Shown here: piece after piece, positions 57,975 to 64,000 of the stretch | Position numbering within the stretch: the stretch's first letter is position 1 | How the letters are laid out: every line of letters starts with the position of its first letter | Origin: Pseudomonas fluorescens | GTDB taxonomy: Bacteria > Pseudomonadota > Gammaproteobacteria > Pseudomonadales > Pseudomonadaceae | Assembly (NCBI RefSeq): GCF_000967965.1 | Contig: NZ_LACC01000022.1 | Coordinates: 186,001-250,000 of the forward strand | Direction of reading: 5' to 3' | DNA: 64,000 nucleotides | Notes under the pieces: model-generated | Databases searched by the model: none | The model's input: the letters and a program-made list of their open reading frames with translations, nothing else | Told to the model about the DNA's origin: nothing | Position numbers and translations under genes: made by a program

Positions 57975-60806
57975 ATGACCGACTATAAAGCCACGCTAAA
58001 CCTTCCGGACACCGCCTTCCCAATGAAGGCCGGCCTGCCACAGCGCGAACCGCAGATCCTGCAGCGCTGGGACAGTATTGGCCTGTACGGAAAGTTGCGC
58101 GAGATTGGCAAGGATCGTCCGAAGTTCGTATTGCACGACGGCCCTCCGTACGCCAACGGCTCGATTCACATCGGTCATGCGCTGAACAAGATTCTCAAGG
58201 ACATGATCATCCGTTCGAAGACCCTGTCGGGCTTCGACGCGCCTTATGTTCCGGGCTGGGACTGCCACGGCCTGCCGATCGAGCACAAGGTCGAAGTGAC
58301 CCACGGCAAGAACCTGGGCGCGGACAAGACCCGCGAACTGTGCCGGGCCTACGCCACCGAGCAGATCGAAGGGCAGAAGTCCGAGTTCATCCGCCTCGGC
58401 GTGCTGGGCGACTTCGCCAATCCGTACAAGACCATGGACTTCAAGAACGAGGCCGGTGAAATCCGTGCCTTGGCCGAAATCGTCAAGGGCGGTTTCGTGT
58501 TCAAGGGCTTGAAGCCTGTGAACTGGTGCTTTGACTGCGGTTCGGCCCTGGCCGAAGCGGAAGTCGAGTACGAGAACAAGAAGTCCTCGACCATCGACGT
58601 AGCCTTCCCGATTGCCGATGAAGCCCAACTGGCTGCCGCCTTCGGCCTGCCATCGCTGGCCAAGCCTGCCTCGATCGTGATCTGGACCACCACCCCGTGG
58701 ACCATCCCGGCCAACCAGGCGCTGAACGTCCACCCGGAATTCAACTACGCCCTGGTCGATGTCGGCGACAAGCTGCTGGTACTGGCTGAAGAACTGGTCG
58801 AGTCGTGCCTGGCGCGCTACTCGCTGGAAGGCTCGGTCATTGCGACCACCACCGGTAAAGCGCTGGAACTGATCAACTTCCGTCACCCGTTCTACGACCG
58901 CCTGTCGCCGGTTTACCTGGCCGACTACGTTGAGCTGGGCGCCGGCACCGGTGTGGTTCACTCCGCTCCGGCCTACGGCGTGGACGACTTCGTGACCTGC
59001 AAGAAGTACGGCATGGTCAACGATGACATCCTCAATCCGGTCCAAAGCAACGGCGTTTACGCGACCTCGCTGGAATTCTTCGGCGGCCAGTTCATCTGGA
59101 AGGCCAACCCGGCCATCGTCGACAAGCTGACCGAAGTCGGTGCGCTGCTGCACACCACCATCATCGAACACAGCTACATGCACTGCTGGCGCCACAAGAC
59201 CCCGCTGATCTATCGCGCCACTGCGCAGTGGTTCATCGGCATGGACAAGCAGCCGACCACCGGCGACACCCTGCGCCAGCGCTCGCTCAAAGCCATCGAA
59301 GAGACCCAGTTCGTTCCGGCCTGGGGCCAGGCGCGCCTGCACTCGATGATCGCCAACCGTCCGGACTGGTGCATTTCCCGTCAGCGCAACTGGGGCGTGC
59401 CGATCCCGTTCTTCCTGAACAAGGAAAGCGGCGAACTGCACCCACGTACCGTCGAGCTGATGGAAGAAGTTGCCAAGCGCGTTGAAGGCGAAGGCATCGA
59501 AGCCTGGTTCAAGCTGGACGCCGCCGAACTGCTGGGCGATGAAGCACCGCAGTACGACAAGATCAGCGACACCCTGGACGTCTGGTTCGACTCGGGCACC
59601 ACGCACTGGCACGTCCTGCGCGGTTCGCACCCGATGGGCCACGAAACCGGCCCGCGCGCCGACCTGTACCTGGAAGGCTCGGACCAACACCGTGGCTGGT
59701 TCCACTCGTCGCTGCTGACCGGTTGCGCCATCGACAACCACGCGCCGTATCGCGAGCTGCTGACTCACGGCTTCACGGTCGACGAGTCCGGCCGCAAGAT
59801 GTCCAAGTCCCTGGGCAACGTGATCGCTCCACAGAAAGTCAACGACACCCTGGGCGCCGACATCATGCGTCTGTGGGTCGCTTCGACCGACTATTCGGGC
59901 GAAATGGCGGTTTCCGAGCAGATCCTGCAACGCAGTGCGGACGCCTACCGGCGTATCCGTAACACCGCGCGTTTCCTGCTTTCCAACCTGACCGGCTTCA
60001 ACCCGGCCACCGACCTGCTGCCGGCCGAAGAAATGCTGGCGCTGGACCGTTGGGCCGTGGACCGTACCCTGCTGCTGCAACGCGAGCTGCAAGAGCACTA
60101 CGGCGAATACCGCTTCTGGAACGTGTACTCGAAGATCCACAACTTCTGCGTGCAGGAATTGGGCGGCTTCTACCTCGACATCATCAAGGACCGTCAGTAC
60201 ACCACTGGCGCCGACAGCAAGGCCCGCCGTTCGTGCCAGACCGCGCTGTTCCACATCTCCGAGGCGCTGGTGCGCTGGATCGCGCCGATCCTGGCGTTCA
60301 CCGCCGACGAACTGTGGCAATACCTGCCGGGCGAGCGTAACGAGTCCGTCATGCTCAATACCTGGTACGAAGGCCTGAGCGAACTGCCGGAAGGCATCGA
60401 GCTGGATCGCGCTTACTGGGACCGGATCATGGCGGTCAAGGTCGCGGTCAACAAGGAAATGGAAATCCAGCGCGCAGCCAAGGCTGTCGGTGGCAACCTG
60501 CAGGCCGAAGTGACGCTGTTCGCCGAAGACGCGCTGACCGCCGACCTGGCCAAACTGAGCAACGAACTGCGCTTCGTACTGATCACGTCGACCGCCAGTG
60601 TTGCGCCATTGGTGCAGGCACCGGCCGATGCCGTGGTCACCGAAGTCAGCGGCCTGAAGCTGAAGATCGTCAAGTCGAGCCACGCCAAGTGCGCCCGTTG
60701 CTGGCACTGCCGTGAAGACGTCGGCGTGAACCCGGAGCATCCGGAAATCTGCGGCCGTTGCGTGGACAACATCAGCGGCGCTGGCGAGGTCCGTCACTAT
60801 GCCTAA
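57975..60806 (+). CDS. ileS: Isoleucyl-tRNA synthetase
   Basis: A 943-residue class I synthetase. HIGH-type [14 protein letters not shown] near 60-73, KMSKS in [10 protein letters not shown] near 605, and a C-terminal zinc site CARCWHC with CGRC are all present. The length is that of the proteobacterial type 1 enzyme. It overlaps lspA by eight bases. Confidence 0.97.
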   Translation: MTDYKATLNLPDTAFPMKAGLPQREPQILQRWDSIGLYGKLREIGKDRPKFVLHDGPPYANGSIHIGHALNKILKDMIIRSKTLSGFDAPYVPGWDCHGLPIEHKVEVTHGKNLGADKTRELCRAYATEQIEGQKSEFIRLGVLGDFANPYKTMDFKNEAGEIRALAEIVKGGFVFKGLKPVNWCFDCGSALAEAEVEYENKKSSTIDVAFPIADEAQLAAAFGLPSLAKPASIVIWTTTPWTIPANQALNVHPEFNYALVDVGDKLLVLAEELVESCLARYSLEGSVIATTTGKALELINFRHPFYDRLSPVYLADYVELGAGTGVVHSAPAYGVDDFVTCKKYGMVNDDILNPVQSNGVYATSLEFFGGQFIWKANPAIVDKLTEVGALLHTTIIEHSYMHCWRHKTPLIYRATAQWFIGMDKQPTTGDTLRQRSLKAIEETQFVPAWGQARLHSMIANRPDWCISRQRNWGVPIPFFLNKESGELHPRTVELMEEVAKRVEGEGIEAWFKLDAAELLGDEAPQYDKISDTLDVWFDSGTTHWHVLRGSHPMGHETGPRADLYLEGSDQHRGWFHSSLLTGCAIDNHAPYRELLTHGFTVDESGRKMSKSLGNVIAPQKVNDTLGADIMRLWVASTDYSGEMAVSEQILQRSADAYRRIRNTARFLLSNLTGFNPATDLLPAEEMLALDRWAVDRTLLLQRELQEHYGEYRFWNVYSKIHNFCVQELGGFYLDIIKDRQYTTGADSKARRSCQTALFHISEALVRWIAPILAFTADELWQYLPGERNESVMLNTWYEGLSELPEGIELDRAYWDRIMAVKVAVNKEMEIQRAAKAVGGNLQAEVTLFAEDALTADLAKLSNELRFVLITSTASVAPLVQAPADAVVTEVSGLKLKIVKSSHAKCARCWHCREDVGVNPEHPEICGRCVDNISGAGEVRHYA

Positions 60807-61311
60807 TGCCGTTGGCCGTTTCGGACGGCTGGGCTGGCTCTGGTTGAGTTTGCTGGTCCTGGTCATCGACCAGGCCAGCAAGTTCTACTTCGAAGGCAAG
60901 CTCCAGATGTACCAGCAGATCGTGATCATCCCCGATTACTTCAGCTGGACCCTGGCCTACAACACTGGCGCGGCGTTCAGCTTCCTGGCTGACAGCTCCG
61001 GCTGGCAGCGCTGGCTGTTCGCGTTGATCGCTGTCGTGGTCAGTGCGGTGCTGGTGGTGTGGCTCAAGCGTCTGGGGCGTAACGAGACCTGGCTGGCGGT
61101 TGCGCTGGCACTGGTGCTTGGCGGCGCGCTGGGCAATCTGTATGACCGCATTGCCCTGGGCCATGTGATCGATTTCATTCTGGTGCATTGGCAGAACCGC
61201 TGGTATTTCCCGGCGTTCAACTTTGCCGACAGTGCCATCACTGTTGGTGCCGTCATGCTGGCACTGGATATGTTCAAAAGTAAAAAGACCGGAGAAACCG
61301 TTCATGACTGA
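60799..61311 (+). CDS. lspA: Lipoprotein signal peptidase II
   Basis: A 170-residue inner-membrane aspartic protease that cleaves lipoprotein signal peptides. The catalytic aspartates are in [14 protein letters not shown] and FNFADSAI. Four helices are expected. The start overlaps ileS and the end overlaps fkpB by eight bases, so the three are translationally linked. Confidence 0.95.
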   Translation: MPNAVGRFGRLGWLWLSLLVLVIDQASKFYFEGKLQMYQQIVIIPDYFSWTLAYNTGAAFSFLADSSGWQRWLFALIAVVVSAVLVVWLKRLGRNETWLAVALALVLGGALGNLYDRIALGHVIDFILVHWQNRWYFPAFNFADSAITVGAVMLALDMFKSKKTGETVHD

Positions 61312-61756
61312 ACAGGTATTGGCTGAGCAACGCATTGGCCAGAACACGGAAGTCACCTTGCATTTCGCATTGCGCCTGGAGAACGGCGACACGGTGGACA
61401 GCACCTTCGACAAGGCCCCAGCGACCTTCAAGGTCGGTGACGGCAACCTGTTGCCAGGTTTCGAAGCGGCGCTGTTTGGCTTCAAGGCCGGTGACAAGCG
61501 TACGCTGAACATCGCGCCGGAAAACGCTTTCGGCCAGCCGAACCCGCAAAACGTGCAGATCATCCCGCGCTCCCAGTTCCAGGACATGGAACTGTCGCCT
61601 GGCTTGCTGGTGATCTTCAACGATGCGGCCAATACTGAATTGCCGGGCGTGGTCAAAGAGTTCGATGACGCGCAAGTGACCATCGACTTCAACCACCCGC
61701 TGGCGGGCAAGACGTTGACCTTTGACGTGGAAATCATTTCCGTCAAAGGGATCTAA
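61304..61756 (+). CDS. fkpB: FKBP-type isomerase FkpB (SlpA-like)
   Basis: A 150-residue cytoplasmic PPIase/chaperone. The FKBP core is interrupted by an insert-in-flap: GNLLPGFEAALFGFKAGDKRTLNI precedes the second part with ENAFG; the insert carries SQFQDMELSPG. The ATG at 61304 lies inside the lspA end. Confidence 0.92.
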   Translation: MTEQVLAEQRIGQNTEVTLHFALRLENGDTVDSTFDKAPATFKVGDGNLLPGFEAALFGFKAGDKRTLNIAPENAFGQPNPQNVQIIPRSQFQDMELSPGLLVIFNDAANTELPGVVKEFDDAQVTIDFNHPLAGKTLTFDVEIISVKGI

Positions 61757-61790
61757 GGCATTACGGGGGCAGCTTCTGTTGCCACCGGAC

Positions 61791-61884
61791 CCTGTGGGAG
61801 CGAGCTTGCTCGCGATGAGGGTATGACAGTCGATATTGATGTTGACTGACACTGCGCTATCGCGAGCAAGCTCGCTCCCACAGG
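61791..61884. repeat. REPIN, GGAGCGAGC type
   Basis: CCTGTGGGAGCGAGCTTGCT and its complement face each other over about 94 bases, between fkpB and ispH. Confidence 0.85.
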
Positions 61885-61964
61885 AAGTTTCACTGTTCTC
61901 GAACCTTGTGTTTGAGCAACAGGACCGCATTATTATTTCTTGCGCGCAAGACACGAGGCACAGC

Positions 61965-62912
61965 ATGCAAATCAAACTCGCCAACCCCCGTGGCTTCTGC
62001 GCCGGTGTGGACCGGGCGATCGAAATCGTCAACCGCGCCCTGGAAGTCTTCGGGCCGCCGATCTATGTGCGCCACGAAGTGGTCCACAACAAATTTGTCG
62101 TCGAAGACCTGCGCTCCCGTGGTGCGATCTTCGTCGAAGAGCTGGATCAGGTGCCGGACGACGTCATTGTGATCTTCAGTGCCCACGGCGTTTCCCAGGC
62201 CGTGCGCAGCGAAGCGGCTGGCCGTGGGCTGAAAGTGTTCGACGCCACGTGCCCGCTGGTGACCAAAGTCCACATCGAAGTGGCGCGCTACAGCCGTGAC
62301 GGCCGAGAGTGCATTCTCATCGGCCACGCCGGTCACCCGGAAGTCGAAGGCACCATGGGCCAGTACGATGCCGGCAATGGCGGCGCGATCTACCTGGTCG
62401 AAGACGAGAAGGATGTCGCGGCACTGCAGGTGAACAACCCTGAAAAGCTCGCCTTCGTGACCCAGACCACACTGTCGATGGACGATACCAGTCGCGTTAT
62501 CGACGCCCTGCGTTCGCGCTTCCCGGCCATCGGTGGACCGCGCAAGGACGATATTTGCTACGCCACGCAAAACCGTCAGGATGCGGTCAAGCAACTGGCC
62601 GACGAGTGCGACGTGGTGCTGGTGGTCGGCAGCCCGAACAGCTCCAACTCCAATCGCTTGCGCGAATTGGCAGAACGCATGTCCACTCCGGCCTACCTGA
62701 TCGACGGTGCCGAAGACCTGCAAAAGAGCTGGTTCGAAGGCGTCGAGCGTATCGGCATCACCGCTGGCGCATCCGCCCCGGAAGTCCTGGTGCGCGGCGT
62801 GATCGAGCAGTTGCAGGCCTGGGGTGCTACCGGCGCCGATGAACTGGCCGGTCGCGAGGAGAACATCACGTTCTCGATGCCTAAAGAACTGCGCGTTCGC
62901 TCGTTGCTCTAA
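61965..62912 (+). CDS. ispH: 4-hydroxy-3-methylbut-2-enyl diphosphate reductase
   Basis: A 315-residue iron-sulfur enzyme, the last step of the MEP isoprenoid route. Cluster cysteines are in [14 protein letters not shown] and DDICYATQ. The ATG at 61965 is chosen for family length; the open frame begins at 61836 inside the REPIN. The 3' end overlaps the convergent pseudopilin gene by 32 bases. Confidence 0.95.
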   Translation: MQIKLANPRGFCAGVDRAIEIVNRALEVFGPPIYVRHEVVHNKFVVEDLRSRGAIFVEELDQVPDDVIVIFSAHGVSQAVRSEAAGRGLKVFDATCPLVTKVHIEVARYSRDGRECILIGHAGHPEVEGTMGQYDAGNGGAIYLVEDEKDVAALQVNNPEKLAFVTQTTLSMDDTSRVIDALRSRFPAIGGPRKDDICYATQNRQDAVKQLADECDVVLVVGSPNSSNSNRLRELAERMSTPAYLIDGAEDLQKSWFEGVERIGITAGASAPEVLVRGVIEQLQAWGATGADELAGREENITFSMPKELRVRSLL

Positions 62913-63420
62913 AGTTATTCCTTTCTTCGCATAACGCCTGCTCAGCCTTGTCGTTGCGCAGGCTGACGCGACCGGTCCGTGCCAACACCACTTGATGTTG
63001 GCTCACCGGTTTGCGAACTGTGCAAATGTGTAGTGTCCCTCCAAACAGTGGCTCGCCCTGACCTCTGAATCGTATTGAGCTTTCGACCGTACTGTTCCCC
63101 ACAATCGACAGGCGTGCGCCGCTCTGGCGTTCGGCCAGCAGTGGATTGTCGCTGTCCATCTCCCCTTTGCCGCTGATATCCAGAATGATCCGCCAGCCTT
63201 GGCTCCAGTCGCCATTGATGCCGTGAATCACCACGGCCTGGTTGCGGGTGATGGCTTCACTCCGGGCGGTGCGAATACCACTGAAAAGGGCCTGCGCCGC
63301 TTGCTGTCTTTGGTTCGACTCGATCAGCGTTGCGAACGCCGGACTGACCAGTTGCAGAACAATTCCTGCAATTGCCAGTCCCATGAGCAGTTCGATCAGG
63401 CTGAAGCCTTTTTGCCGCAT
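62881..63420 (-). CDS. GspH/FimT-family minor pseudopilin
   Basis: A 179-residue type IV pilin-like protein. [24 protein letters not shown] carries the prepilin cleavage site between Gly5 and Phe6 and the Glu at +5. The rest is a GspH-type globular domain with two cysteines ([16 protein letters not shown]). In P. aeruginosa the matching genes (fimT/fimU) follow ispH in the same direction; here this copy is inverted. The start at 63420 is set by the cleavage motif. It overlaps ispH tail to tail. Confidence 0.85.
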   Translation of the reverse strand: MRQKGFSLIELLMGLAIAGIVLQLVSPAFATLIESNQRQQAAQALFSGIRTARSEAITRNQAVVIHGINGDWSQGWRIILDISGKGEMDSDNPLLAERQSGARLSIVGNSTVESSIRFRGQGEPLFGGTLHICTVRKPVSQHQVVLARTGRVSLRNDKAEQALCEERNNFRATSERAVL

Positions 63421-63550
63421 GACATGGCCCTCCGTGGCGTGCTGTGGCTCGCGCAATCCCTGCGCGAGAAAAGACAACGCAAACGCAAAGCATCGTTCGG
63501 ATGTTGTGCTGCGCAACAGCAGGTATAGCCGAAGGAAACAGAAGGCCGCG

Positions 63551-64000
63551 ATGGATAATCCTACAAAAGGTTTCACGCTGATCGAGTTGCTGGTCGCGAT
63601 CGCGATCCTTCTGATTTTGCTGACTCTGGCTGTCCCGGCGTTCACCCGCTCGACGCAAACAACCAGGGCTGATACTGAAATCGCTGACCTGCGACGAGCC
63701 CTGAATTTTGCCCGGCTCGAAGCCATCGATCGGGGCAATATCACACGAGTGCGCCCGACGGCCGGTGGGGATGTCTGGAGCGGGGAGCTGACGGTTTACG
63801 ACGGTACTGGCGCTTTGGCCAATGTATTACGTGTTGTTCCGGCGATGAGCAGCGGTGCAACTCTGGCGCTAACCTCTGGCGTCACTGCCATCGATTTCAA
63901 CAGCATGGGCGGATTGTCATCACCCTCCTCAGAGGTGGTGATCAGCTATGGGCGGGGCGCACAAGGCAGGACGTTGACTGTATGTTTGAACGGACGAATT
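63551..64000 (+). CDS. Type IV minor pilin (FimT/FimU family), partial
   Basis: The open frame runs from the ATG at 63551 to the window edge (150 codons so far) without a stop. The leader is MDNPTKG/FTLIELLVAIAIL, a standard type III prepilin signal with Glu at +5. The GspH-like domain follows, with a cysteine near the end (VCLNGRI). AGAAGG precedes the ATG. It is divergent from the first pseudopilin gene, and likely opens a pilus-initiation operon. Confidence 0.82.
   Translation, partial: MDNPTKGFTLIELLVAIAILLILLTLAVPAFTRSTQTTRADTEIADLRRALNFARLEAIDRGNITRVRPTAGGDVWSGELTVYDGTGALANVLRVVPAMSSGATLALTSGVTAIDFNSMGGLSSPSSEVVISYGRGAQGRTLTVCLNGRI

Noticed and set aside
57996-60881. A 961-codon open frame antisense to ileS
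   Set aside because: It mirrors a strongly coding, conserved gene. GC-rich third positions commonly leave the opposite frame open, and the translation has no recognisable domain.

Overview
The window is a chromosomal segment of a fluorescent Pseudomonas (P. fluorescens/P. putida type). The evidence is the high-GC coding sequence, the REP/REPIN intergenic repeats, and a gene order that from about 18.8 kb onward follows the P. aeruginosa PA4615-to-PA4549 region as I remember it. That order runs fpr, mscL, radA, PilZ gene, cstA-ybdD-yjiA, glyA, morA, ettA, gdhA, fklB, ispB, rplU-rpmA-obg-proB-creA, rpsT, murJ, ribF-ileS-lspA-fkpB-ispH and minor pilins. I see no tRNA, rRNA, CRISPR array, prophage or insertion sequence.

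Layout. 1-7.2 kb: the tail of a DMT exporter, then a quinate/shikimate catabolic locus made of an ACS-type MFS transporter, the two-domain dehydroshikimate dehydratase QuiC, a TetR regulator, an NAD-type shikimate/quinate dehydrogenase, type II dehydroquinase and a LysR regulator. Two related operator-like sites and a PcaR-like palindrome lie in its promoters. 7.3-8.3 kb: a small DUF4160-DUF2442 gene pair that looks accessory. 8.3-13.2 kb: trmA coupled to a purine permease, a secreted four-cysteine protein, a DJ-1 family protein lacking its cysteine, and an MFS exporter. 13.3-16.5 kb: the cyanide-insensitive oxidase operon cioAB plus a 55-residue membrane subunit, behind a perfect ANR/FNR box. 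16.5-22.5 kb: rlmG, a LuxR-type receptor without a synthase, fpr, mscL, a 640-bp AT-rich gap, radA and a PilZ gene. 22.6-30.5 kb: cstA-ybdD-yjiA (pyruvate/peptide uptake), then a dctA-gntR-gntR operon and glyA. 30.7-36.5 kb: a MorA-like GGDEF-EAL protein and ettA. 36.9-49.4 kb: gdhA, a Gre-factor homologue, an Lnb-like outer-membrane protein, a DUF3015 protein, a Lon-like protease, a large unknown lipoprotein, and several small conserved genes, one behind a Fur-like box. 49.5-64 kb: core housekeeping genes for isoprenoids, ribosome, cell wall and lipoprotein processing, ending in two divergent type IV minor-pilin genes, the second cut by the window edge.

Genes work together in recognisable units. 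The qui genes bring in and dehydrate quinate/shikimate towards protocatechuate. cioAB with the small subunit forms a cyanide-resistant quinol oxidase. cstA-ybdD forms a carbon-starvation uptake system. ribF-ileS-lspA-fkpB is a compact overlapping operon. The most unusual signals are the paired operator motif in the qui locus, a 125-bp two-fold symmetric element between rpsT and murJ, the Fur-like box before an 85-aa gene, the Lnb-like protein, the DJ-1 homologue without its cysteine, and the DUF4160/DUF2442 pair. Statements about synteny, families and known binding sites are from memory. Statements about motifs and positions are read from the sequence.
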